Notes: generated by a model from the sequence alone, not told the origin. A stretch of DNA of 64,000 nucleotides from Thermomonospora echinospora (GCF_900108175.1 NZ_FNVO01000007.1:161866-225865), one strand, 5' to 3'. Shown: positions 26,592-36,239, counted from the stretch's first letter. Made by a program: numbers and translations.

Positions 26592-27506
26592 CTATGCGCC
26601 CACCAGGGCAAGGGCGCGGTCCACCAGGTCGGGGGCGTCATACGGAAGCCAGTGCACCCGCGGGTCACGGCGAAACCACGACTCCTGGCGCCGGGCGAAG
26701 CGGCGGGTGGCCCTGATCGTCTCCTGCCTGGCCTGTTCCTCGGTCCACTCCCCCGCCAGGAACCGCAGCACCTGGGCGTAGCCGAGGGCCCGCCCGGCGG
26801 TCAGGCCGTCCCGCAGGCCCACCCGCTCCAGTGCCCGTACCTCCTCGACGAGACCGGCCTGCCACATCCGCTCGACCCGCACCGCGATCCGCTCGTCCAG
26901 CTCCGGGCGCGGCACGGTCAGCCCAACCTGCAAGACCGCGCCGTAGCGGTAGCGGTGCTCGGGCAAGGTGGCGGTGAACGGGCGGCCGGAGATCTCGATG
27001 ACCTCCAGCGCCCGTACGATGCGCCGCCCGTTGCTGGGCAGGATCGCCGCCGCCGCCCGCGGGTCGCGCTCGCGCAGCCGCTCGTGCAGCGCACCGGGGC
27101 CGACCGCCGCCAGCTCCTTCTCCAGGCGGGCGCGCACGGACGGGTCGGTGCCGGGGAACTCCATCTCGTCCAGCGCCGCCCGCACGTACAGCCCCGAGCC
27201 GCCGACCAGGATCGGCGTGCGGCCCCTCGCCCGGATCTCCTCGACCAGCCGGGCGCAGCGCCACTGATACTCGGCCACGCTGGCGGTCTCGGTCACCTCC
27301 CACAGGTCCAGCAGATGGTGCGGGACGCCGCGCATCTCCCGGGCGGTCAGCTTGGCGGTGCCGACGTCCATGCCGCGGTACAGCTGCATGGAGTCGGCGT
27401 TGACCGCCTCGCCGTCCAGCCGCAGGGCCAGCTCCACCGCCAGGTCGGACTTGCCGGCCGCCGTCGGCCCCACCACGGCGATCACATCCCATGAGGTCAC
27501 AGGCAT
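26592..27506 (-). CDS. miaA: tRNA dimethylallyltransferase
   Basis: Adds a dimethylallyl group to N6 of A37 in tRNAs reading UNN codons, giving i6A, which MiaB (28527-30017) then methylthiolates. The 304-residue protein begins VIAVVGPTAAGKSDLAVELA (P-loop), followed by NADSMQLYRGMDVGTAK, HHLLD, and GGSGLYVRA; the C-terminus carries RQESWFRRD. Start ATG 27504-27506 was chosen because the P-loop must be near the N-terminus. It is followed closely by dapF. Confidence 0.97.
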   Translation of the reverse strand: MPVTSWDVIAVVGPTAAGKSDLAVELALRLDGEAVNADSMQLYRGMDVGTAKLTAREMRGVPHHLLDLWEVTETASVAEYQWRCARLVEEIRARGRTPILVGGSGLYVRAALDEMEFPGTDPSVRARLEKELAAVGPGALHERLRERDPRAAAAILPSNGRRIVRALEVIEISGRPFTATLPEHRYRYGAVLQVGLTVPRPELDERIAVRVERMWQAGLVEEVRALERVGLRDGLTAGRALGYAQVLRFLAGEWTEEQARQETIRATRRFARRQESWFRRDPRVHWLPYDAPDLVDRALALVGA

Positions 27507-27596
27507 AACTGTGCCATCTGCGGGGGTATGGGTCGGGTGTTCGGGCGCCGCACGGGCGTGCCCGGCACCGACGACCACGATCTCGGGGGGGATCAC

Positions 27597-27812
27597 ATGT
27601 CGATCGTCAGCAAGGTCAAACAGATGCTCGGCCAGCACCCCGACCGGGCCAGGGAGGGGGTCCGCAAGGCCGGCGACGAGTTCGACGAGCGCACCGGCGG
27701 CAAGTACTCCGACCAGGTCGCCCAGGGCCGGCAACGGGCCGAGGAGTACATCGAGCGCGAGGGCGGGCAGCCCCGGCCGGGCGGGCAGCCCCCGCAGTCA
27801 CCGGGTGTCTAG
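27597..27812 (+). CDS. MT0933-type antitoxin-like small protein
   Basis: 71-residue, highly charged helical protein: MSIVSKVKQMLGQHPDRA, then AGDEFDERTGGKYSDQV, matching the MT0933/Rv0909 antitoxin-like family pattern (K-A-G-D-x-x-D-E-x-T-x-G-K-Y). The C-terminus is Gly/Pro/Gln-rich. ATG 27597 follows GGGGGGGAT. No toxin gene is adjacent, so an antitoxin role is doubtful. Its TAG stop overlaps the TAG stop of the convergent LigB-like gene (CTAG, 27809-27812). Confidence 0.75.
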   Translation: MSIVSKVKQMLGQHPDRAREGVRKAGDEFDERTGGKYSDQVAQGRQRAEEYIEREGGQPRPGGQPPQSPGV

Positions 27813-28516
27813 GCCCGCAGCCAATCGGCCACCAGGTAGCCGACGCCGTAGGGCGCCTCGTCCGCCAGCAGCTCGGCCCTGAAGGCCCCTTCGCCGGCCG
27901 CTCCGGCGAGCACCTGCCACGCCGCCCGCCCGGCCACCTGAAGCTTCCCGGACAGCCCGGGGTCCAGGGCCGCCAGCGCGGCGGCGTCGGCACGGCCGAG
28001 GGCGCGCGCCACCCCGGCGTCGTACGGCGCGGCCCGCTCGTCGAGATAGCCGGGCGCCTTCTGCGACCGGCAGGCGCTCCCGTCCCCCATCACCAGCAGC
28101 CCCACCCGCCGGCCGGCACCGGCCAGCTCCACGCCGAGCCGGGCGCACTCGCCTGGGGACGCGCCGGACGCCACGGCCTGGTAGCGGACCCGGCCCGAGT
28201 CCAGTCCCTCGCCGCCGAGGCGGTGCAGCAGCCAGGCGCCGATCGTCAGCGACAGCGGCAGGCACGGCCCGCCGGGCGCCCCGCCGACCTGCAGGTCCAA
28301 TCCATAGGGCCGCAGGTCGCCCCGGGCATCGGGACCAAAGGCCCGCGTCGTGTCCGCCCCGCCGACGACGACGATCGGGTCGGGATCGGCCGAGCGCAGC
28401 CGCCGCAGCGCCGCGGCGCAGGCGGCGCGCAGCCCGTCGAGTTCGGGCGCCGCCTCGCCCATCAGCTCCGGGACCAGCATCGGCGGATGCGGGCACACCG
28501 CTGCCGCGATCAGCAT
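27809..28516 (-). CDS. Class III extradiol dioxygenase (LigB)-like protein
   Basis: 235-residue protein of the class III extradiol ring-cleavage dioxygenase B-subunit-like family. The N-terminus MLIAAAVCPHPPMLVPEL carries the conserved CPHPP motif; VVVGGADTTRAF and LLVMGDGSACRS follow, and the C-terminus has EAPYGVGYLVADW. It regularly lies between miaA and miaB in actinobacteria. Its substrate is unknown, and real dioxygenase activity is not shown. The gap from miaB is 10 bp (co-transcribed). Its stop overlaps that of the small plus-strand gene. Confidence 0.85.
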   Translation of the reverse strand: MLIAAAVCPHPPMLVPELMGEAAPELDGLRAACAAALRRLRSADPDPIVVVGGADTTRAFGPDARGDLRPYGLDLQVGGAPGGPCLPLSLTIGAWLLHRLGGEGLDSGRVRYQAVASGASPGECARLGVELAGAGRRVGLLVMGDGSACRSQKAPGYLDERAAPYDAGVARALGRADAAALAALDPGLSGKLQVAGRAAWQVLAGAAGEGAFRAELLADEAPYGVGYLVADWLRA

Positions 28517-28526
28517 CCGGACCCGT

Positions 28527-30017
28527 TCAGGAGTGCGCCGAGCAGCCGGCGGACGGCGCCGACGCGGGGCGCCCGATGGACGGCATGCCCAGCGGGACCC
28601 CCTTGGGCTGCGCCTGCCGCGCCTGCCAGGCGTCCCCCGCGCGAGTGCGGCGGACCGCCTTGACCGGCCCGTCGGCGACCAAGTGGTGCGGGGCCGCGTA
28701 GGTGACCTCGACCGTCACCATGTCGCCGGGCCGCACCTCCTGCTCGGGCCGGCGGAAGTGGACCAGGCGGTTGTCGCGGGCGCGGCCGGACAGCCGCTGC
28801 GTGGCGTCGTCCTTGCGCCCCTCGCCCTCGGCGACCAGCACCTCCAGGACGCGGCCGAGCTGCCTGCGGTTCTCCGCCCAGGAGATCTCCTCCTGGAGGG
28901 CGACCAGCCGCTCATAGCGCTCCTGCACGACCTCCTTGGGCACCTGGCCGTCCATGGTGGCGGCCGGCGTGCCGGGGCGCTTGGAGTACTGGAAGGTGAA
29001 CGCCCCCGAGAAGCGGGCCTCGCGCACCACGTGCAAGGTCTGCTCGAAGTCCTCGTCGCTCTCACCGGGGAAGCCCACGATGATGTCGGTGGTGATGGCG
29101 GCGTCCGGCATCGCGGCGCGTACCCGCTCAATGATGCCCAGGTAGCGCTCCTGCCGGTAGGAGCGGCGCATCGCCTTCAGCACCGCGTCCGAGCCCGACT
29201 GCAGCGGCATGTGCAGCGACGGCATCACATTGGGCGTCTCGGCCATCGCGGCGATCACGTCGTCGGTGAAGTCGCGCGGGTGCGGGGAGGTGAAGCGGAC
29301 CCGCTCCAGCCCCTCGACGTCCCCGCAGGCCCGCAGCAGCTTGGCGAACGCCTGCCGGTCGCCGAACTCGCTGCCGTAGGCGTTGACGTTCTGCCCGAGC
29401 AGCGTCACCTCCAGCACGCCCTCGGCCACCAGCGCCTCGACCTCGGCCAGGATCTCGCCGGGCCGGCGGTCGCGCTCCTTGCCGCGCAGCGCCGGGACGA
29501 TGCAGAAGGTGCAGGTGTTGTTGCAACCGACCGAGATCGACACCCAGGCGGCGTACGGGGACTCGCGGCGGGTGGGCAGCGTGGAGGGGAAGGTCTCCAG
29601 CGTCTCCCTGATCTCCACCTGGGCCTCCCGCTGGACGCGGGCGCGTTCCAGCAGCACCGGCAGCGAGCCGATGTTGTGGGTGCCGAACACCACGTCCACC
29701 CAGGGGGCCCGGCGCACGATGGTGTCGCGGTCCTTCTGCGCCAGGCAGCCGCCGACGGCGATCTGCATGCCGGGATGGCCGTCCTTGACCGGCCGCAGAT
29801 GGCCCAGGTTGCCGTACAGGCGGTTGTCGGCGTTCTCGCGGACGGCACAGGTGTTGAACACCACGACGTCGGGCTCGTCGGCCTCGCCGGCGGCCGTGTA
29901 GCCGGCCGCCTCCAGCAGCCCGGCCAGCCGCTCGGAGTCGTGCACGTTCATCTGGCAGCCGTACGTGCGGATCTGGTAGGTCCGCGGTGCCGTGTGGGAG
30001 ATGGTGGGCGCGCTCAT
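28527..30017 (-). CDS. miaB: tRNA-2-methylthio-N6-dimethylallyladenosine synthase
   Basis: Radical-SAM methylthiotransferase converting i6A37 to ms2i6A37. The 496 residues comprise the N-terminal UPF0004 domain ([39 protein letters not shown]), the radical-SAM cluster [16 protein letters not shown], and a C-terminal TRAM domain ([19 protein letters not shown]). Start ATG 30015-30017 puts the [11 protein letters not shown] motif near residue 14. It heads a minus-strand group with the LigB-like gene, then miaA and dapF. Confidence 0.97.
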   Translation of the reverse strand: MSAPTISHTAPRTYQIRTYGCQMNVHDSERLAGLLEAAGYTAAGEADEPDVVVFNTCAVRENADNRLYGNLGHLRPVKDGHPGMQIAVGGCLAQKDRDTIVRRAPWVDVVFGTHNIGSLPVLLERARVQREAQVEIRETLETFPSTLPTRRESPYAAWVSISVGCNNTCTFCIVPALRGKERDRRPGEILAEVEALVAEGVLEVTLLGQNVNAYGSEFGDRQAFAKLLRACGDVEGLERVRFTSPHPRDFTDDVIAAMAETPNVMPSLHMPLQSGSDAVLKAMRRSYRQERYLGIIERVRAAMPDAAITTDIIVGFPGESDEDFEQTLHVVREARFSGAFTFQYSKRPGTPAATMDGQVPKEVVQERYERLVALQEEISWAENRRQLGRVLEVLVAEGEGRKDDATQRLSGRARDNRLVHFRRPEQEVRPGDMVTVEVTYAAPHHLVADGPVKAVRRTRAGDAWQARQAQPKGVPLGMPSIGRPASAPSAGCSAHS

Positions 30018-30189
30018 GACAGGCACCAGCGTACGCGCCGCGGACCCCTGCCCCACACGTTCGGGTAAGCTGCCCCGCGTGCGGTGCGAGACCCAAGCTC
30101 CGTACGCGCGCTGCTCGAGAACCAAGACAGTGCACCCAGAGCCTTGCTCTACCGAACCGGGCAGGTTCCGTCCCGGCTGGTGTTGAGGG

Positions 30190-30268
30190 AGTAAGACCTT
30201 GCTGGTCGCTGACCTGCGAGGCTTCCTGAGCCAGGAATCCCCCTGCGTTGGCCGGGGGGAGGGTTCAA
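30190..30268 (+). mobile_element. IS200/IS605-like right-end (omega-RNA-type) relic
   Basis: The sequence GGAATCCCCC ... GGGGGGAGGGTTCAA (30234-30268), with a complementary C-run/G-run and GAA/TTC outer pairs, has the look of the 3' end of actinobacterial TnpB elements, where a hairpin GAATCCCC/GGGGA(R)GRTTC ends the element and its RNA. A frame just upstream (30109-30230, with [12 protein letters not shown]) could be a decayed tnpB tail, but no tnpB gene, zinc ribbon or left end is visible. The recognition is by eye from remembered family ends. Confidence 0.45.
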
Positions 30269-30341
30269 GTACGAATCTGTGATCCTATCGGTATCGCTCG
30301 GCGAGCGTCCCACCGGCATCGATGCCATAGAGTCCGAAGCC

Positions 30342-31184
30342 ATGACGGACAGCGGCATCGAGGCCGGTGGGACGAACCTGCGCAAGGACGACCCGCCCAA
30401 GGACGACGTGTCCGGTGCTCCCGCGGGCACCCCCGCGCCGGACGACGGCAGCCCCCTCGTCAGGCTGGAGAAGGTCAACAAGTACTTCGGCCAGCTGCAC
30501 GTCCTGCGGGACATCGACCTGAGCGTCCAGCGCGGCGAGGTCGTCGTCGTGATCGGCCCCTCCGGAGGCGGCAAGTCCACGCTGTGCCGCTCGATCAACC
30601 GGCTGGAGCCCATCGACGGCGGCGTCATCGAGGTGGACGGCAGGCGGCTGCCCGAGGAGGGCAAGGAGCTGGCCAGGCTGCGCGCCGACGTGGGCATGGT
30701 CTTCCAGTCGTTCAACCTCTTCGCGCACAAGACGATCCTGCAGAACGTGACGCTGGGCCCGATGAAGGTCCGCAAGGTCGCCAAGGCCGAGGCCGAGCGG
30801 GAGGCCATGGCGCTGCTGGAACGGGTGGGGATCGGCGCCCAGGCCGCCAAGTACCCGGCCCAGTTGTCCGGCGGGCAGCAGCAGCGCGCCGCGATCGCCC
30901 GTGCGCTGGCCATGAAGCCCAAGGTGATGCTGTTCGACGAGCCCACCTCGGCGCTGGACCCGGAGATGGTCAACGAGGTGCTGGACGTGATGACCGGGCT
31001 GGCCCGCGAGGGGATGACCATGATCGTGGTCACCCACGAGATGGGCTTCGCCCGGCGCGCGGCCAACAAGGTGGTCTTCATGGCCGATGGCCAGATCGTC
31101 GAGGAGAACACCCCCGAGGAGTTCTTCACCAACGCGCGCACCGACCGCGCCAGGGACTTCCTTTCCAAGATCCTCACGCACTGA
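30342..31184 (+). CDS. gluA: Glutamate-type amino-acid ABC transporter ATP-binding protein
   Basis: 280-residue ATPase of a polar amino-acid importer (GluABCD type). After a hydrophilic N-terminal tail of about 40 residues come [20 protein letters not shown], Walker [10 protein letters not shown], the Q-loop ([12 protein letters not shown]), signature [17 protein letters not shown], Walker [15 protein letters not shown] and the H-loop [13 protein letters not shown] 30342 is preferred; an in-frame GTG at 30279 exists. First gene of gluABCD. The IS-end-like relic lies 70 bp upstream. Confidence 0.93.
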   Translation: MTDSGIEAGGTNLRKDDPPKDDVSGAPAGTPAPDDGSPLVRLEKVNKYFGQLHVLRDIDLSVQRGEVVVVIGPSGGGKSTLCRSINRLEPIDGGVIEVDGRRLPEEGKELARLRADVGMVFQSFNLFAHKTILQNVTLGPMKVRKVAKAEAEREAMALLERVGIGAQAAKYPAQLSGGQQQRAAIARALAMKPKVMLFDEPTSALDPEMVNEVLDVMTGLAREGMTMIVVTHEMGFARRAANKVVFMADGQIVEENTPEEFFTNARTDRARDFLSKILTH

Positions 31185-31221
31185 GACCGAGTCAGCCGGC
31201 CCAGGAAGCAAAGGAACGCAT

Positions 31222-32091
31222 ATGCGAGTACGTCAGATCGCCGCCGTCGCCGCGGCGGCGGCGCTGGCCCTCAGTGTCGCCGCCTGTGGCAGCGACACCG
31301 AGAAGCAGGAGGCCGAGAGCAAGTCCCTGGTCCAGCGGGCCAAGGAGAGCGGCAAGCTCGTCGTCGGCATCAAGTTCGACCAGCCCGCGCTCGGCCTCAA
31401 GAAGCCCGACGGCACCTACGAGGGCTTCGACGTCGACGTGGCCAAGTACATCGCCAAGGAGCTCGGCGTCCAGGAGAGCGGCATCACCTTCAAGGAGGCC
31501 CGCTCGGAGAACCGCGAGTCGTTCCTGGCCAGCAACCAGGTCGACCTCGTGGTGGCCACCTACTCCATCACCGACTCGCGCAAGCCCAAGGTGACCTTCG
31601 CCGGGCCGTACTACGTCGCCCGCCAGGACACGATGGTGCTGGCCGACAACAACGACATCACGAAGGCCACCGACCTGAAGGGCAAGAAGCTCTGCCGGGC
31701 GGCCGGGTCCAACTCCTGGCGCCGGGTCACCGAGCCGCCGCCGGACGGCAAGCTGGACATCGACGCCGAACTGGTGGACGCGACCGGCTACTCCGACTGC
31801 ACCGCCAAGCTGGAGTCCGGCGCGCTGGACGCGGTGACCACTGACGACCTGATCCTGGCCGGCTTCGCCAGCCAGCAGAAGGGCAAGTTCAAGGTCATCA
31901 ACGACCCCTTCACCGACGAGAAGTACGGCGTCGGCGTCAAGAAGGGCGACCTGGAGACCTGCGAGGCCGTCAACAAGGCCATCACCAAGATGTACTCCGA
32001 CGGGACCGCCAAGACGCTGCTGGAGAAGCACTTCTCCGGCACCGGGCTGAAGCTGGTCACCACGGTTCCGCAGTTCGAGGGTTGCGCCTGA
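31222..32091 (+). CDS. gluB: Glutamate-type ABC transporter substrate-binding lipoprotein
   Basis: 289-residue family 3 solute-binding protein. Lipobox SVAAC with Cys22. KLVVGIKFDQPALGLK, YEGFDVDVAKYIAKELG and FAGPYYVARQD are canonical motifs, and VDLVVATYSITDSRK is the ligand-loop signature. AAGGA precedes the ATG. A perfect 38-bp palindrome follows the gene, probably to favour high binding-protein expression. Glutamate is the likely ligand by gene order, but glutamine or aspartate is possible. Confidence 0.93.
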   Translation: MRVRQIAAVAAAAALALSVAACGSDTEKQEAESKSLVQRAKESGKLVVGIKFDQPALGLKKPDGTYEGFDVDVAKYIAKELGVQESGITFKEARSENRESFLASNQVDLVVATYSITDSRKPKVTFAGPYYVARQDTMVLADNNDITKATDLKGKKLCRAAGSNSWRRVTEPPPDGKLDIDAELVDATGYSDCTAKLESGALDAVTTDDLILAGFASQQKGKFKVINDPFTDEKYGVGVKKGDLETCEAVNKAITKMYSDGTAKTLLEKHFSGTGLKLVTTVPQFEGCA

Positions 32092-32113
32092 TCCTCTGAT
32101 CGTCTCTGACGCA

Positions 32114-32151
32114 GGTCGTGCCGGCGCCCCGGCCGGGGCGCCGGCACGACC
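32114..32151. terminator. Perfect 38-bp palindrome between gluB and gluC
   Basis: The sequence equals its own reverse complement over 38 bp, starting GGTCGTGCCGGCGCCCC. Within an operon, 22 bp after the binding-protein stop, it is best read as an attenuating or mRNA-stabilising hairpin. Confidence 0.8.
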
Positions 32152-32169
32152 CTGACCCCGTGGATCCTC

Positions 32170-32856
32170 ATGGACCAACTCCTGGACTTCAGTCCGGTCT
32201 TCGAAAACCTCGACCAGATCCTCGCCGGGTTCTGGGCGACGATCCGGATCGCCGTGGTGACCGCGGTGCTGGCGCTGCTGTTCGGCACCTTCCTGACGGC
32301 ACTGCGGGTCTCGCCGATCCCGGTGCTCAAGCGCACCGGCGGGTTCGTGGTGAACCTGCTGCGCAACACGCCGCTGACGCTGGTGCTGGCGATCTGCATC
32401 CTGGCCGTCAACGACACCCTCAAGGTGACGCTGTCCTCGGTCGAGGGCGTCAACCGGTACTGGTGGGGCGTGCTCGGGCTGTCGGTCTACACCTCGGCGT
32501 TCGTCTCCGAGGCGCTGCGGTCGGGCATCAACACCGTGCCGATCGGGCAGGCCGAGGCCGCCCGCTCCATCGGGCTGACCTTCACCCAGTCGCTGCGGAT
32601 GATCATCCTGCCGCAGGCGTTCCGGGCGGTCATCGCCCCGCTGGGCAGCGTGCTGATCGCCATGATCAAGAACACCACCGTGGTGGGCGCGGTCGCCTAC
32701 GGCAGTGAGGCGGCCGCGGTGATGAAACTGATGTTCTTCGATCTGGGCGCCTCCATCCCGATCTTCATCGGTTTCGCGATCGGCTACCTGATCCTGACCC
32801 TGCCGACCGGGTTCTTCTTCGGCTGGCTGGCCAAGCGAATGGCGGTGGCGCGATGA
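32170..32856 (+). CDS. gluC: Glutamate-type ABC transporter permease
   Basis: 228-residue HisM-type permease with about five helices. FVVNLLRNTPLTLVL and YTSAFVSEALRSGINTVPIGQ belong to the family's N-proximal motif; the EAA loop is QAEAARSIGLTFTQSLRMIILPQ-like. It overlaps gluD by ATGA (32853-32856). It forms the channel with GluD. Confidence 0.93.
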   Translation: MDQLLDFSPVFENLDQILAGFWATIRIAVVTAVLALLFGTFLTALRVSPIPVLKRTGGFVVNLLRNTPLTLVLAICILAVNDTLKVTLSSVEGVNRYWWGVLGLSVYTSAFVSEALRSGINTVPIGQAEAARSIGLTFTQSLRMIILPQAFRAVIAPLGSVLIAMIKNTTVVGAVAYGSEAAAVMKLMFFDLGASIPIFIGFAIGYLILTLPTGFFFGWLAKRMAVAR

Positions 32857-33842
32857 GCCGGCAAGAGGCGACCGTCCTGTTCGACGCGCCGGGCCCGCGC
32901 GCCCGGCTGCGCCACAACATCCTCACCGCCGTGGCGGTCGTGGTGCTGCTGGCCCTCGCGTACGTGGTCTACGCCCGGCTGGACGAGCGGGGGCAGTGGG
33001 CGGGCGAGCTGTGGGAGCCGTTCGTCGACTGGCAGGTCTGGGAGAACCTCATCCTGCCCGGCCTGAAGAACACGCTGGGGGCCGCCGCGGTGGCCTCGGT
33101 GCTGGCGCTGCTGTTCGGCGTCGTGTTCGGCCTGGCCCGGCTGTCGGACCACTGGTGGATCCGGGTCCCGGCGGGCGCGGTGGTGGAGTTCTTCCGGGCC
33201 ATGCCGCTGCTGATCCTGATCTTCCTGGCGTTCTTCGTGCCGCCGGCGGTCAGCCCGATCATCGCCGACGGGCCGTTCGGCAACGCGCAGCGGGTCCTGG
33301 TGGACAACGTCCTGTTCGTGTTCGGCGTGGAGATCAACGCCGGGAACGTGACCGTGCCCGCCTTCGCCGCGCTGGTCTTCGGCCTGGTCATGTACAACGG
33401 CTCGGTGCTGGCCGAGGTGGTGCGGGCCGGCGTGCTGGCGGTGCCCCGCGGGCAGTCGGAGGCCGCCTACGCCATCGGCCTGCGCAAGAACGCGGTGATG
33501 CGGCTGGTGCTGCTGCCGCAGGCGATCACCGCGATGATGCCGGCGGTGGTCAGCCAGTTGGTGGTGCTGCTCAAGGACACCGCGCTCGGGTTCATCATCG
33601 CCTACGCGGACCTGCTGAGCGCCGGGTTCCGGATCGTCCCGGCCAACTACCACAACCTGGTCCCGGCGGCGATCGTCGTCTCGGTCATCTACATCGGGAT
33701 GAACATGGCCCTCAGCCGCCTGGCGACCTGGCTGGAGGGCCGTACCCGCCGCAGTCCCAAGACCTCGGCCGCCACGCTCGGCGTCGGCACCGGGACCCCC
33801 GCGGCCACCGGCATGAGCCAGGTGGGCACCGGCAACGACTGA
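32853..33842 (+). CDS. gluD: Glutamate-type ABC transporter permease
   Basis: 329-residue permease, longer than GluC because of an N-terminal cytoplasmic tail and first helix (NILTAVAVVVLLALAYVVYA), an extracytoplasmic segment with WEPFVDWQVWENLILPGLKNTL, and a C-terminal tail rich in Gly/Thr. EAA loop: GQSEAAYAIGLRKNAVMRLVLLPQ-like. The start codon overlaps the gluC stop. A hairpin 26 bp after its stop ends the operon. Confidence 0.93.
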   Translation: MSRQEATVLFDAPGPRARLRHNILTAVAVVVLLALAYVVYARLDERGQWAGELWEPFVDWQVWENLILPGLKNTLGAAAVASVLALLFGVVFGLARLSDHWWIRVPAGAVVEFFRAMPLLILIFLAFFVPPAVSPIIADGPFGNAQRVLVDNVLFVFGVEINAGNVTVPAFAALVFGLVMYNGSVLAEVVRAGVLAVPRGQSEAAYAIGLRKNAVMRLVLLPQAITAMMPAVVSQLVVLLKDTALGFIIAYADLLSAGFRIVPANYHNLVPAAIVVSVIYIGMNMALSRLATWLEGRTRRSPKTSAATLGVGTGTPAATGMSQVGTGND

Positions 33843-33867
33843 GCCACCGTCGGGAGTTCATCGTCCG

Positions 33868-33895
33868 GGGCGCCATCGGGAGACCGGTGGCGCCC
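33868..33895 (+). terminator. Terminator-like hairpin after gluD
   Basis: GGGCGCCA pairs with TGGCGCCC. Inside, CGG/CCG closes a GAGA (GNRA-type) tetraloop, with a T-G wobble between the two stems. No U-run. The following gap to 34098 shows no gene. Confidence 0.65.
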
Positions 33896-34098
33896 TGCGC
33901 GTTCTCCGCAGGCTCTCCGCGGACCTGGCGGGTCGGTGGGTGAACGGGGACCGTGGAAGCGGCAGGTCACGGCTTCGTGACGGCCGTCACGCGATCGTCA
34001 CGGAAAGCCGATCTTGCGAGGTCGGCGGCCGAATATCGTTAAGAACTCAACTCGCCGGTCAGGCCACAATCGTGCCCGGTTTGCGGGACGATTCGGTT

Positions 34099-36120
34099 AT
34101 GACCGCTCGCGTTCCCCTCCCCTACGGCTCCTGGCCCTCCCCCATAGCGGCCGCCGACGTCGCCCGCGCCCGGCTGCGCCTGAGCTTCCCCACCATCCAC
34201 GGCGGCGACGTGTGGTGGCAGGAATCCCGGCCAGAGGAGGGGGGACGCACCACGGTCGTCCACCTGGCCGGCGGTCATCGCACCGAGTTGCTCCAGGCGC
34301 CGTGGGACGCCCGCACCAGGGTGCACGAGTACGGCGGCCGGTCGTACCTGCCGGTGCGCATGGAGGGCGGTCACGCCCTGGTCTTCGCCAACTTCGAGGA
34401 CCAGCGGCTGTACCTGCTGGAGGCGGGTGACGCCAAGCCCCGGCCGCTGACTCCCGAGCCCGCGCTGCCGGGCGGCCTGCGGTACGCCGACTTCGTCCTG
34501 TCGCCGGACCTGGACGAGATCTGGTGTGTCTGCGAGGGCCATACCCCCGACGGGGTGCGGCGGGCCATCGTGGCGGTCCCGCTGGACGGCCGGGCGGCCG
34601 AGGACGCCGGGGCCATCCGCGAACTGGCCAGCGGCAGTGACTTCTACGCCTCCCCCACGCCCTCCCCGGACGGCGGATACCTGGCCTGGGTGCAGTGGAG
34701 CCACCCACGCATGCCGTGGGACGGCACCGAGGTCCGCGTGGCGGCGCTGCAGGACGGCAGGGCGACCGCCCCCCGCACGGTCAAGGGCGGGATGACGGAG
34801 TCGGCGCTGGCTCCCCTGTGGCGGGACGAGCAGTCCCTGTACGTGATCTCCGACTGGCCCGGCTGGTGGAACATCTACCAGGTGGGGCTGTACGGGGAGT
34901 CGCCGCAGGCGCTCTACCCGGCCGAGGAGGAGTTCGCCGCCCCGCTGTGGCAGCTCGGCGGCATGCCGTACGCCCTGCTGGAGGACGGGCGGCTGGCGGT
35001 CCTGCACGGCGAGGGCGACCAGCGGCTGGGCGTCTACGACCCGGAGACCCTGGAGCTGACCGATCTGGACCTGCCCTACGACGACTGGCAGCCCGCCCTG
35101 TCGGCGCACGGCGGCGTCATCGTGGGCATCGGCGGCTCGGCCACGCAGCCGAACACTGTCGTGCGCATCGACGCCGCCTCCGGCCGTGCCGAGGCGCTGC
35201 GCCGCGAACTGGACGACGTCCCGGACGCCGCCTACCTGCCGGCGCCGCGCGACGAACGGCTGGAGGGCCCGTTCGGGCGGCCCGTGCACGCCTACGTCTA
35301 CCCGCCGGCCAGTCCCGAGGCGGAGGGCCCGGCCGGCGAGCTGCCCCCGTACGTGGTGTTCGTGCACGGCGGCCCCACTGGACGCGCCTCCAGCGTGCTC
35401 AGCCTCGAACGGGCCTACTTCACCAGCCGCGGCATCGGCGTCGTCGAGGTCAACTACGGCGGCTCCTCCGGCTACGGCCGCGCCTACCGGGAGCGGCTGC
35501 GCCGCCAGTGGGGCGTGGTGGACGTCGAGGACGCCATCGCCGCCGCCCGGGCCCTCATCGACCAGGGCGTCGCCGACCCGGACCGGCTGGCCATCCGTGG
35601 GGGCAGCGCGGGCGGCTGGACGGCGCTGGCCGCGGTCACCCAGACCGACGTCTTCCGGGCCGCCACGTCCTACTACGGCATCAGCGACCTGCAGACCCTG
35701 GTGGCCGAGACGCACGACTTCGAGTCCACCTACCTGTTCGGGCTGATCGGGCCCCTGCCGGGCTTCGAGCGCGCCTACACCGAACGTTCCCCGTTGACCC
35801 ACGCCGACCGCACCGCCTGCCCGGTGCTGCTGCTGCAGGGCACCGAGGACCCGGTGGTGCCGCCCGCCCAGTCCGAGCAGTTCGCCGCCGCCCTGGCCGC
35901 CAAGCGGACGCCGTACGCCTACCTTGCCTTCGAGGGCGAGTCGCACGGCTTCCGCCGCGCCGACACCGTGATCACCTGCCTGGAGTCGGAGCTGGCCTTC
36001 TACGGCCAGACCCTGGGCTTCGAGCCCCGCGACGTCCGCCCGGTCGAGCTCACCGTGGGCGCCCCGGCGGCCCCGGCCTCCGCCGATCCCGCCCCACCGT
36101 CGCCCCCCGCCCACCCGTGA
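34099..36120 (+). CDS. S9 family prolyl oligopeptidase-type peptidase
   Basis: 673-residue cytoplasmic serine peptidase (acylaminoacyl-/dipeptidyl-peptidase-like). An N-terminal beta-propeller (residues about 50-380, repeats such as YASPTPSPDGGYLAWVQW) caps a C-terminal alpha/beta hydrolase. Nucleophile in GGSAGGW; oxyanion HGGPTG; acid in LLQGTEDPVVPP; histidine in GESHGF. Start ATG 34099 gives MTARVPLPYGSWPSPI; upstream in-frame starts are unsupported. A perfect 11-bp hairpin follows the stop. Single-gene unit. Confidence 0.92.
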   Translation: MTARVPLPYGSWPSPIAAADVARARLRLSFPTIHGGDVWWQESRPEEGGRTTVVHLAGGHRTELLQAPWDARTRVHEYGGRSYLPVRMEGGHALVFANFEDQRLYLLEAGDAKPRPLTPEPALPGGLRYADFVLSPDLDEIWCVCEGHTPDGVRRAIVAVPLDGRAAEDAGAIRELASGSDFYASPTPSPDGGYLAWVQWSHPRMPWDGTEVRVAALQDGRATAPRTVKGGMTESALAPLWRDEQSLYVISDWPGWWNIYQVGLYGESPQALYPAEEEFAAPLWQLGGMPYALLEDGRLAVLHGEGDQRLGVYDPETLELTDLDLPYDDWQPALSAHGGVIVGIGGSATQPNTVVRIDAASGRAEALRRELDDVPDAAYLPAPRDERLEGPFGRPVHAYVYPPASPEAEGPAGELPPYVVFVHGGPTGRASSVLSLERAYFTSRGIGVVEVNYGGSSGYGRAYRERLRRQWGVVDVEDAIAAARALIDQGVADPDRLAIRGGSAGGWTALAAVTQTDVFRAATSYYGISDLQTLVAETHDFESTYLFGLIGPLPGFERAYTERSPLTHADRTACPVLLLQGTEDPVVPPAQSEQFAAALAAKRTPYAYLAFEGESHGFRRADTVITCLESELAFYGQTLGFEPRDVRPVELTVGAPAAPASADPAPPSPPAHP

Positions 36121-36123
36121 CCT

Positions 36124-36148
36124 CGGGGGCGCGGCCACCGCGCCCCCG
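36124..36148 (+). terminator. Terminator hairpin of the S9 peptidase gene
   Basis: CGGGGGCGCGG / CCGCGCCCCCG, an 11-bp perfect stem with CCA loop, starting 3 bp after the stop codon. Confidence 0.7.
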
Positions 36149-36239
36149 GTGAACGCACCACCCGGCCCGGTCGCCCCCGGGAATCCGGGCCACGTCCCGA
36201 TCCGCGGAAGAAGCCCATCGCCCTCCGGTCAGCGGACGG

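Noticed and set aside
34039-36138. 699-codon minus-strand frame antisense to the S9 peptidase
   Set aside because: No domain; the plus strand has all catalytic motifs of an S9 peptidase.
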